Source: Ascochyta rabiei
Taxonomy: Eukaryota > Ascomycota > Dothideomycetes > Pleosporales > Didymellaceae
Direction of reading: 5' to 3'
NCBI RefSeq assembly: GCF_004011695.2
Contig: NC_082413.1
Coordinates: 1,781,001 to 1,845,000, forward strand
DNA: 64,000 nt
In this document: positions 55,621 through 64,000 of the stretch, in pieces
Layout: each line of letters begins with the position of its first letter
Position numbering within the stretch: the first letter of the stretch is position 1
Made by a program: the position numbers and the translations under genes
Notes under the pieces: model-generated
What the model saw: the letters and a program-made list of their open reading frames with translations, nothing else
Told to the model about the DNA's origin: nothing
The model's database searches: none

Positions 55621-56438
55621 GGATCTTGGGTCTGCGGCGCTCTCGTGTACATGTTGATGATCTGGATACCGCGAGATGTCTTGGAATTTGCAAGCAGCTA
55701 GACTGCCTTACCAAGCACGAAGATGCGTCCACGAGATGTTGCGTGCAGTTAGTAGAATACGATTACTGTTTCCTTGATTTGCCATTCAGCCACTGTCAAC
55801 TAGTTAATGGACGTTGTTGAGATCGAGGCGTTAAGCAGTGGCTAGACGACGTTATTTTGAAGAGCTGCTCGCTGTTTCTGGATCGTCCTGGAGACCTCAA
55901 CTCGCTCACGTGACCATGGAAGGGAGACGTGGGTGCAAGCATCCAAGAGAGCGTCAATGCAAACCATTTGTGAGGCTACCATCAGCTCTGCTAGCTGTCA
56001 CATTCTTCGTGCAGCTAGCTTCCCAGCTCAGGCGGAACAGAAGGGCTGACGAGGAAGTTGGGTCCAAAGGACTTATTGCTGGCAGCTGGGGGTAAGACTT
56101 TTGTGTCGTCAATTTTGAGCACCACCATTTCCTTATCGAGGAAGACCCGCAGCTCACCGGAAGAGGCTAACGCTTACGTCACCGGCAAACCTTCCGTTTG
56201 GGTACCGGGAAAAGTCGAAGCAGCAGCTCAACGAGAGATCATAGCACAGCACAGCCCTGCCCTGCAATTTGCAGCGCATCCAATCGAGGCACTTTGCAGC
56301 GATAACACTGTTTTGTGCAGCATTGTCCACTCCGAGAATCGATCGCCGTTTGTCAATCGCCAACGTCTGCCCACAGCGCAGTGACTCCAACCCCACCAGT
56401 CCTGAGGACCAGCACGAGACAACAGTACTAGCATCGAG
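55621..56438. other. Intergenic 0.8 kb
   Basis: Short frames only; nothing recognised. Confidence 0.5.
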
Positions 56439-57392
56439 ATGCCTCCAAGGATCCATATCATTCGACATGCACAAGGCGAGCACAACGCAACTGTAGGTTC
56501 CCTGCTCAAGCATCCCGCACATTGGACATCTCACACCATTGCAGCGCAACTACTCTATCCGCGATGCGCTTCTAACCCCAAAAGGGAAAGGGCAATGCAG
56601 CACTCTGCAGGCCGCCTTCAAGTACCACAACGACATCGACATTGTCTTCTCATCACCTCTGCGGCGCACTATCCAGACCGCATCATTGTGTCTGGGCCCT
56701 GCGTTAGCGCGAAAGGAAGTGCCTTTTGTGCTCTTGCCGTCATTGCAAGAAGTCAGCAACGTTGGCTGTGATGTCGGTCTCGCAGACACTGCAGAGGACG
56801 TGAAGCGCATAGTACCAACTCTTTTTGCCGAGGGCGAGCTGCCGTTTGACTACAACAAGATCGATGCTTCACACGTGACTGAGGGGTGGAACAGTAAAGT
56901 GAGTACAAGTTGTGAAGCTGCGGCGGTCAGGGACAGCTGACTAAGACTGGCACAGAAAGGATACTGGGCATATGAGCGAGATGCGATATCGAAACGAGCA
57001 GCAGACTTGAGGAGCTTCTTGATGCAGCGATCAGAAAAGCAGGTACGCAGATGCCCTTTTTCTCATCGTCTAGCCTGCTGACAACGAAGATTGCACTGGT
57101 TACGCATGGTGCATTTGCTCACTTCCTAACCGAAGACTGGGATGTCGCCGACCCAATGACAGGCACAGCATGGCTGAATTGTACGTCGACAAACCAAGTA
57201 CATAGTAGACACGAACTAACTAGTTTAGGTGAACATCGTATATTCGACTTCACATCTGATTCCAACGCTGCAGATGCCCATCTCGAAGAGACCGATGTAA
57301 GCAAATCGTCGAGAGGATTCGAAGAGCGAGAGATGGACCCACATGTGTTTGAAGAGTTGAAGGCCGTCTCGTCCAACGAAAGCCAGAGCTGA
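56439..57392 (+). CDS. Histidine phosphatase (phosphoglycerate-mutase-like) family protein
   Basis: Five exons (56439-56492, 56545-56898, 56956-57042, 57090-57180, 57229-57392; introns 47-57 bp) give 249 residues. The catalytic RHAQGEHN motif is at residues 9-16 (His10 would be the phospho-acceptor), followed by SSPLRRTIQTA and, near the C-terminus, ALVTHGAFAHFL with the second catalytic His. This is the branch-1 histidine phosphatase superfamily; fungal members of this length act on unknown small phosphates or are uncharacterised. No targeting signal. Exon phases all agree, so the model is firm. Confidence 0.9.
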
Positions 57393-57484
57393 GAGTATAC
57401 TTGGAGAGCACTTTTCGTCGTCGCCAACGAGTCCGCCAGTACGTGTCGTGGTCAACAGGATAGTAATGCAAGCCAATCATCATT

Positions 57485-57562
<78 letters not shown>
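57485..57562. repeat. (ATC)n trinucleotide microsatellite
   Basis: About 26 perfect ATC units, some 90 bp beyond the histidine phosphatase stop. Frames reading poly-His or poly-Met through it are artefacts. Confidence 0.95.
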
Positions 57563-59397
57563 GCCAAATCAAATCGTCACCAGGAGTGAAATTTTCAGAG
57601 GCCGAGTCTGGCTGTTCAGCACCGTCTCAACTGCTCGAGGGGTACGGGACGGAGGGACTGCTGTGCCTAGAAGCGCTTACCCCGCGGTACCATTGAAGTC
57701 GGCATCAGCATCCTACTCCATCGTACTGTGGATGGTGAGGCGTCCCCAAGCATCGTGAGTCTACCCCACTCGTGTCCAGACTTCAAATCGCGCACAACGC
57801 CACCACGGAGCTCCCATCCACACCTAGAGGAGCCGGTTTCGAAGCTTACGTTCCGACGGTCCACGCCGTATCCAGGAACGTGTAAAGGGCCCCATGGTTT
57901 GCCTGGGGTACTGAAGGGCGCGCGACACCCGCGCTCTCAAGCTCATTCACGCTCGTCGCCATTGGATCCTCTCTGCGGAGAGTGAAATTCGGACTGGGGC
58001 CTCCATGCACTCCAGGATGCGCACGGGGTGCAGATAAGCGGAGGAGCGTCAAGGGCGCGGTTAGCCCATTCTATTACCATTTTGCGCAGCTGTGGGATGA
58101 GTGGCATGTTTTCATTACCCTTCCAGAACCGGCAGATGGCTCGAGCATCACGAAGACCATGTCAGAAGCTACTGCTTGCGGCCTAGGCGTCGGCAGCCGT
58201 CGGCCTGTGCCTGCAGGTAATGCGCCGGCGGCTGCTCGGCTGAGATGGTTAAGCCGCGCGACCCCGGCCAGTGGCGCGAATCCTGATGCTTGACTGAGCC
58301 CACTGCCGCCGAGAGTGGCAAGCTACCGCGGGTAGGGCTGCAGACGTCCGCTCTTGGTGGCGTTATGTTCCCGTCATCGTCATTGTATGTCGGTGCGCTC
58401 TGCGTGCCGCAGCGGCGCATTCAACGAATTCGGCGGAGGTTGCATCGCAGAGCGTGCGTCGTCATGTCACTGGCCTTCCGTGCGGCTCGAAACAGCGCGC
58501 CCAGGTCCTGCGAGCTGCACGTCCCTCTAGTGCAGGTGTGCGCAACGTAAAATTTTCACATTTTTACGTCAACGGCAGCACACCAAGTGGAGCGCCTCAT
58601 CCATGGCTGCTACACGGCCACACGACGCACGCTGGGAAGCCTGAGACGCCCACGCCAGCGCAACAACAAAGCGCCCTCACGATGCCGTCTGCTGCGATGC
58701 CCGAGGGCGTGTCGTCCCCAGACTATGCTGCCAGAAGGCGCCCAGACCGGTGTCCTGGAGAACGCGGAGTGGAGGGTGGGTGAATCGAGATGCTCCCACA
58801 TCGATGGAGCGCTCTCAAAAGTTTCTGAACGTGGGCGTTCTGCACGCTTCAGCCTCTCTCCTTGGCAGAGGCTTATCGACTCTAACTGCACAGGTGGGCC
58901 GAGTGCTGTCGCTGTGAATGGCCGCTTGGACATGCCCGTTGCCAGCGTCCAGCCCCGAGAATTCACCCCGACTCGAGCTGCTCACTGCCGCGCCCGGTCA
59001 ATTTCGGTCTCAGCGTCTTGGGACGCGGAGTGGAGTCGCTGATAGCCATCATTCTATTACACATCTGGGGAAGTGCCAGATAAGCTCAGAGGGTACAAAA
59101 TGGAATTCGGCGCCTCCAAGGCACGAGACCTGCATTGCGGCCCTTCGATTGCTAGTCCGACTTCTCCTCCCCCCTTCGACCGCTAACCACGGTTTGCCGC
59201 TATCGCCAATCCGCTTATCCGCCATCCGTCCCAAGGTTTCGCTGCGACCTGCACTGCGACTTCCGCTTTGAGCATCGCCCCAACGTTCAATCGTTCAATC
59301 GCTTCACTCCTCGCTTAAACTGAACTCCAAAACGAGGCCATACCCGCGCCTTCTAGACAGCATCGAACTCTCTTCCCCATCATCTATTCCTTTCAAC
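57563..59397. other. 1.8-kb GC-rich upstream region of the amino acid transporter
   Basis: Noticeably GC-rich compared with other intergenic regions, with several overlapping open frames on both strands but no recognisable protein. The last ~120 bp are CT-rich with TTCAACATG at the start codon. It may be a long regulated promoter or 5' UTR. Confidence 0.45.
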
Positions 59398-60831
59398 ATG
59401 CAGGAAGTCCAGAGGTCCTACCCGGAGCGTGGCTACGCAGCAGCGCCCCCCAACTACCGCACTGAGGGCGACGATATCTCGTCCGAGGGCAAGAAGAGCG
59501 ACCCCGAGCTCAACATGCCGCTCGACAAGACCGCTACCGTCCAGGAGGGCTCCGAGAAGTTCAACCGCCTGGGGTGGAAGCGCCTCACCATTTGCTTGAT
59601 TGTCGAGGCCATTGCCCTTGGTTCTCTCAGTATTCCCAGCGCGTTCGCGAAGCTGGGCATGGTTGCTGGTGTCATCATGTGCGTGGGACTGGGTCTGGTG
59701 GCCATCTATACATCATACGTCGTCGGTCAGGTCAAGATGCGCCACCCGCACGTCAATCACTACTCGGACGCTGTGCAGCTCATCTGGGGCCGCTTCGGTT
59801 ACGAGCTTGTCGGTGTCATGTTCGCGCTATTCCTGATCTTGTTGGTCGGATCCCACGCTTTGACCGGGACCATTGCTTTTATCAACATCATCGACAACTA
59901 CCAAATCTGCGCGCTGGTCTGGAGTGTCATCTCCCTGATCATCCTGTTGCTGCTCGCTCTGCCTCCCACTTTTGCAGAGTTTGCCATATTGGGATACATC
60001 GATTTCGTCAGTATCATCGTCGCAATCATGATCACCATCATCGCAACGGGTATCCAGGCGCACAATGCACCCGGCGGCCTGAGTGCTGTTCCTTGGTCCG
60101 CATGGCCTCCAGAGGGTACCACTTTCTACGAGGCTTTTTTGGCGACCACCAACATTGTCTTCGCCTACTCGTTCGCCGTCTGCCAGTTCTCTTTCATGTC
60201 TGAGATGCACACGCCCTCCGACTACGTCAAGTCCGTCTGGGCACTTGGTCTGATCGAAATCTTCATCTACACCCTGACCGGCGCGCTTATCTATGCCTTC
60301 GTTGGTGTCGACGTCAAGTCCCCCGCTCTGCTCTCTGCAGGTGACACCGTCTCCCGCATCGCCTTCGGTATCGCTCTGCCTGTCATCTTCATTTCCGGAT
60401 CTATCAACGGCACTGTCGTCGGCCGATACATTATGGACCGCGCGTTCCCCAACTCGCCTATCCGCTTCGTCAAGGGCGCTCGCGGCTGGGCCGTCTGGGT
60501 GTGTTTGATCACCATCATCACAATCATTGGCTGGATTATCGCCGAGGCCATCCCCTTCTTCAACGCCCTCCTCGGACTCATCTCCTCCCTCTTCATTTCC
60601 GGATTCACATTCTACTTCCCTGCACTCTTTTGGTTCCAGCTCGTTAAGGAGGGCAGCTGGAAATCGAGCATCAAGAACATTATGCTTAGCATTTTGAACG
60701 CAGTCATCCTCATCATCGGCGTCGTCATCCTGGGCGCAGGTACTTACGCGTCTGTTGAAGACATTATGCACCAGTACAACGGCGGCGCGGTGCGCAGCCC
60801 CTTTACGTGCTCGGCTGCGTCGTACGCTTAG
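59398..60831 (+). CDS. Amino acid transporter, AAAP family (Mtr-like neutral amino acid permease)
   Basis: Intronless, 477 residues from ATG 59398. A polar N-terminal tail of ~55 residues leads into about eleven membrane helices, beginning RLTICLIVEAIALGSLSIPS. That LGxLSIPxAFAxLGMVAGV segment and YTSYVVGQVKMRHPHVNHYSDA are typical of fungal members of the AAAP/APF family, which import neutral aromatic and aliphatic amino acids with protons at the plasma membrane. Codon use is strongly biased (GC-rich third positions), suggesting high expression, and this explains the 353-residue antisense frame. Confidence 0.92.
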   Translation: MQEVQRSYPERGYAAAPPNYRTEGDDISSEGKKSDPELNMPLDKTATVQEGSEKFNRLGWKRLTICLIVEAIALGSLSIPSAFAKLGMVAGVIMCVGLGLVAIYTSYVVGQVKMRHPHVNHYSDAVQLIWGRFGYELVGVMFALFLILLVGSHALTGTIAFINIIDNYQICALVWSVISLIILLLLALPPTFAEFAILGYIDFVSIIVAIMITIIATGIQAHNAPGGLSAVPWSAWPPEGTTFYEAFLATTNIVFAYSFAVCQFSFMSEMHTPSDYVKSVWALGLIEIFIYTLTGALIYAFVGVDVKSPALLSAGDTVSRIAFGIALPVIFISGSINGTVVGRYIMDRAFPNSPIRFVKGARGWAVWVCLITIITIIGWIIAEAIPFFNALLGLISSLFISGFTFYFPALFWFQLVKEGSWKSSIKNIMLSILNAVILIIGVVILGAGTYASVEDIMHQYNGGAVRSPFTCSAASYA

Positions 60832-61310
60832 ACTATGGCATTCAAGGCATTTAGCACGGCGTTTGTTTAGACAAGAGTTGTTTTCCACTTATCACTCGGT
60901 CGGTGCATCTGGGTATACATTGCATGAGCGGCGAGATACCAGCTCTGTCCTTAATATTTCACGACTATACGAAATGTATATCTTCATTCATATCCTGTGA
61001 TTCTTGCATCCGCATCGTGAACCCCACTCCACATCAGATCCGCATCCCACAAGGGGCGCAATCACAGTCGCCTTTGCCCTTGCGATCTTCATTTTGCAGA
61101 CGGGCCCATCCCAACCAACGATCCATTGTCGTCCATCAACTCCACTTCCGTCGGGTCTCGACGTGCGTGCCAAGGAGCCAATCCTTGGTTTGGCTACCAC
61201 ACGGGCGTGATAGGGAGTAGCGGTCCTGACCAGTGAACAATCTGGAACATGAGTCACCAGGCCGACCCTGGACCTCATCCTGCGGCGACCCGAAACCAGT
61301 GATTCTCAGC
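60832..61310. other. Intergenic 3' of the transporter
   Basis: No supported frame; some AT-rich 3'-UTR-like sequence just after the stop. Confidence 0.5.
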
Positions 61311-61592
61311 ATGCACCGCAGTGAACTCGCGTCCCTGGTTGAGCGAGACTCTCTGGGTCTGCGAAGACTTGTGGTCAACGAACACCCGCTGCGTGGTCTG
61401 GATGGGATCGCATCACTCATACAAGAGAGCTAGTATCTCTCAGACACAGCAACCGAGCTGTTGGGTTCTGTGGATACAGAGACGGTGTACTCTGCACAAG
61501 CGCGTGGCGTTTCCCCTCGTAAACGTGAGCAGCTCGCACGACTCGATGCATTTGACGTGTTGACGCCGAGCACAGTGGCTTTCCGAGCATGA
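61311..61592 (+). pseudogene. Possible coding remnant with one TAG
   Basis: From ATG 61311 a frame reads MHRSELASLVERDSLGLRR... to TAG 61431, then continues in the same frame as YLSDTATELLGSVD, YSAQARGVSPRKREQLARL and TPSTVAFRA to TGA 61590. Composition looks coding on both sides of the stop. No family recognised. It could equally be chance. Confidence 0.3.
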
Positions 61593-62352
61593 GGAATCGG
61601 GGCTGGTGTTATTGTTCGCAGCAACTCGCATTGCAGGGCTCGTCGACACGTACATCAGCACGAAACCGAGCTAGCTGTGCCTCCACCGCTGAGATCCCGA
61701 GTTTTACCATTCTTGTCTCTGCGTTAGTTGCTTTGTTGACAAACGCAGACAAGCACGAGCTCTTTGCTGCATGCGCCGCTTGCGATGCGGTCGGTGCTGG
61801 TCGTCTTCGTTTGGTCTGTGACTCAAGAACTTAGCGCGGGTGTCAGGAAAGTCGATGGCTGTGTAGCCTGAGTGCTTGGAGAGCTGATCTGTCTTATAAA
61901 GTAGCTTGACGTGCAAGCTGGACACGATTTAATAAATATCATGAACTGAGTCTATTATCAGATTTTTGGGGGGCGGCAGCCTACCAGCTTGACTGCGTGG
62001 CAGCAGTCTTGCGATAGTGCTCCAGGTGACATGAACTTCAGCAGTCACTGTTTTGCAGAAGCTTAGAATTCTCCGTGAGCGGTTGGAATTTTTGGTTACA
62101 GTGAAGCATGTCCTCTCTTCAGGGCTCCAAGGTACATCATCTATGGCTAGGCCGCATGCCATTTGGCCTTAGGAAGCGATAGACTATAGGCTAGCCATAC
62201 GCAGCAGAAACACGTTTAAAACATATCTAGAACTCATGTGTTGATATTTTTAATGTGTTTTAAATAGTCATCCCGTACTCCACAAGCTAGCTAATTACCT
62301 AAGCAAGCTGATTACTTTTACTAAGACCACATTAAACCTCACTCTACCTACA
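61593..62352. other. Transition from unique to AT-rich repeat DNA
   Basis: No supported gene. From about 62160 the sequence becomes CTA/TAG-rich like the transposon graveyard that follows. Confidence 0.45.
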
Positions 62353-63420
62353 ATGCCTTAACGCAATAACAAGAAAACGCTCCTAGATAAAGCAGATATA
62401 CAGATTACACTCTAGGCTATCTAACAAGACATAACACTCTTCTTGTAACGCGCTGCAGTAATCTTTAACGTGCCTTAAAGTACTCTTAGACTTATATGTT
62501 TATAAACATAGGCGTAGCAGAGGGGGTACTATAACAGGCTAGGCCCTAGAACTACTGCCTTAGCGCATGAACGGCCTTAGGCGCTCTAGCTAACTAATCT
62601 CTAGTCCTGTAGGTCCTTAGCAGAACTCTAGTAATATCTGTCTCTACTACAGACTCTTTTAGGCCTCTAGACTAGAGCCTGCCCTACTGCTACAGAGGCT
62701 ACTGTAACGCACCAGTCCTTCCAAAGGTTCCTGTCCAGACCCATATCCGACTCATCTCCGACTTAGTGTCTTTACATCCCGTTTCTATCCCACATCCTGG
62801 TCAGCACTCCAATTCTTCCTGGTACTTATAGGTATAAAGGTACGAGGTACAACAGGTCTAGATAGTTAGTTTTTAAGTATCCTTTCGTACAAGACCTATA
62901 GGAATAGAACAATTCTCTGTGTAACTATCCCAGTGCTCCCATACACCTCGTAGCGGATACCCACGCCTATCAGAGACTTCTATCATCCTGCGTCGTTACA
63001 GCTACTAGAAGACTGTCCTACTGTTATGGAGGTTATCAGAGGACTACTAACCCTATAAATAGAACTTAAAGGGTTCTACTATACACATATAAATATACAT
63101 GTTCCTACGTATATAGAGAGGTATTAAATTTATTGAAGTTTTAAACTTGCACACAGCCCTTAGCAGCAAGCTCCTAACAGTAGCTAAAAGAGAAAGGCTT
63201 GGTTAAATTACAAAGTACCTCTAGCTTGCTAGTGTATGTTAGGACACGGCTCTGCCTACTGTGCTTAGTATGCTAAGAGGGTATTAATGCTTACTTAGAA
63301 GGTGAGACTTTTGGCTAGAACAGTACTTATCGCCAACAATAGGCTAGAGGTAGACGTTGTGCCACGTGCCGCGCCTCTCGGACAGCCATGCCCAACAAAA
63401 TGCTGTTTATTAGCATATTT
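62353..63420 (+). mobile_element. Decayed transposon region with pogo/Fot1 transposase N-terminus
   Basis: From ATG 62353 a plus-strand frame reads RNNKKTLLDKADIQITL, DITLFL, RAAVIFNVP and STLRL, with TAA or TAG at about five positions where Arg or Gln is expected. This is the N-terminal helix-turn-helix start of pogo/Fot1 transposases (QAIQ...LSLRRAAxxYNVPRSTL). After about 62490 it is no longer readable. It contains insertion copy B. The rest is AT-rich with no frame; RIP is the simplest explanation. Confidence 0.65.
62703..63000. repeat. 298-bp insertion (solo LTR or non-autonomous element), copy B
   Basis: Starts TGTAACGCACC, ends GTCGTTACA, flanked by GCTAC on both sides (62698-62702 and 63001-63005). 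Left ~34 bp and right ~85 bp align directly with copy A (30263-30559); the ~175-bp core aligns only as its reverse complement. Confidence 0.85.
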
Positions 63421-63620
63421 CGTCAATAACGAAAACAAACCCCTAATGCAACTAAGAGCTTGGTCGACTTGAGGCAGTAGAACAGAGCACCTTTCTTTTC
63501 AAGAGGAGCGTCTAGCGACATTGTGGCGTTGAGTTGTAAATTGGTGAAGTAGAGTGCAATATAGTGGGGGTGCGCGTCACGCGCCCATCTGTGACATTTC
63601 ACTCAAAATGAAAATATAGA
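63421..63620. other. Spacer before the ankyrin gene 3' end
   Basis: 200 bp, no feature; returns to normal base composition. Confidence 0.4.
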
Positions 63621-63956
63621 CTAGGACTTCATCTCCATATCAGCGCCAGCACCAAGCAAAAGTCTAATCGTATCTAAATCCTCGCGTTCAATAGCGATGT
63701 GTAGAGCTGTAAGGCCCAATGCGTTGGTCTCGTTAACATTGATACCATTCCTCAACGCGAACAACACTGATGCCGAATTTCCTGATTGCACGGCAAGATG
63801 TAGTAGATTGTTCCCATTCCTATCGACGACGTGGAGGTTTGCGCCGTTCTCGGTGAGAAGCTTTGCAATGCTGTTTTGACCTCGGAGGACAGCCTTCTGC
63901 AGAGCGTTGAGAGGTGGAGACTCAGACGACCTTGCTGGTCGGGTCGTAGAAGCATT
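63621..63956 (-). CDS. Ankyrin-repeat protein, last exon (5' part outside the window)
   Basis: Minus-strand frame ending at TAG 63621-63623. It carries about three ankyrin repeats: LQKAVLRGQNSIAKLLTENGA, NGNNLLHLAVQSGNSA and GLTALHIAIEREDLDT followed by IRLLLGAGAD. The frame is closed at 63972-63974, and a good acceptor (CGCTCAG) ends at 63957, so this is the 3' exon of a longer gene entering from the right edge. In fungi such C-terminal repeats often belong to large NACHT or other multidomain proteins, but nothing here shows that. Confidence 0.75.
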   Translation of the reverse strand, partial: NASTTRPARSSESPPLNALQKAVLRGQNSIAKLLTENGANLHVVDRNGNNLLHLAVQSGNSASVLFALRNGINVNETNALGLTALHIAIEREDLDTIRLLLGAGADMEMKS

Positions 63957-64000
63957 CTGAGCGGGCAAAAGTTAACAAATGTTTTTGTCGATACACCGTG

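Noticed and set aside
57448..57696. Poly-His or poly-Met proteins across 57485-57562
   Set aside because: They are only translations of the ATC microsatellite.
59827..60888. 353-residue open frame on the minus strand opposite the amino acid transporter
   Set aside because: It is exactly antisense to a well-supported membrane protein with strong codon bias; the Asp/Gly/Val-rich translation has no protein character.
1..64000. CRISPR arrays, bacterial operons, ribosome binding sites, riboswitches
   Set aside because: Spliceosomal introns and fungal families show a eukaryotic nuclear sequence; no array-like spaced repeats were seen.

Overview
The window is a piece of a filamentous ascomycete chromosome. 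Genes on both strands carry short spliceosomal introns (46-66 bp in most genes, GT...AG). The protein families are typical of fungi: a Zn2Cys6 regulator, cyanide hydratase, GH81 and GH27 enzymes, a DUF6594-like gene and an AAAP amino acid transporter. Transposon relics decay mainly to TAG and TAA stops, the footprint expected of repeat-induced point mutation (RIP). Dothideomycetes (Pleosporales) is my best guess for the class; that is inference, not something the sequence proves.

Layout. 1-4.5 kb: the 3' part of UTP14 and a GH81 endo-beta-1,3-glucanase gene with one in-frame TAG. 6.3-10.6 kb: two tandem, highly charged proteins of unknown function. 10.75-16.03 kb: a complete Ty1/copia element with 160-bp LTRs and GATTT target duplications, its single gag-pol frame broken only by stops. 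16-20.7 kb: a small hypothetical gene, a broken hypothetical frame and a zinc-independent MDR oxidoreductase. 22.3-28.9 kb: a nuclear charged protein, a two-exon hypothetical protein, and a convergent NmrA-like / FAD-oxidoreductase pair. 29.2-31.3 kb: a decayed DUF6594-like gene next to a decayed pogo/Fot1 transposase that carries a 297-bp insertion. 31.3-40.3 kb: a secreted EthD-like protein, a 69-residue two-exon gene, a Zn2Cys6 regulator divergent from a peroxiredoxin-like gene, and cyanide hydratase. 42-46.8 kb: a hypothetical protein, then a secreted DUF3237 protein and a secreted type-B carboxylesterase in the same orientation. 48-53.3 kb: a degenerate regulator-like remnant, a hexose-transporter pseudogene and an intact GH27 alpha-galactosidase with a C-terminal CBM35-like region; this reads as a decayed alpha-galactoside utilisation cluster. 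54-60.8 kb: a charged hypothetical protein, a histidine phosphatase and an amino acid transporter. 61-64 kb: a possible coding remnant, an AT-rich transposon graveyard with a second copy of the 298-bp insertion, and the last exon of an ankyrin-repeat gene running off the right edge.

The most unusual structural signal is the pair of ~297-bp insertions at 30263-30559 and 62703-63000. Both start TG, end CA and have perfect 5-bp target duplications. Their left ~34 bp and right ~85 bp match in the same orientation, while the ~175-bp core is inverted between the copies. One copy interrupts the pogo transposase, and removing it with one duplication rejoins the frame. A second theme is that three otherwise continuous frames are each broken by exactly one TAG (3834, 17883, 61431), whereas the transporter pseudogene is broken mostly by TGA at tryptophan positions.
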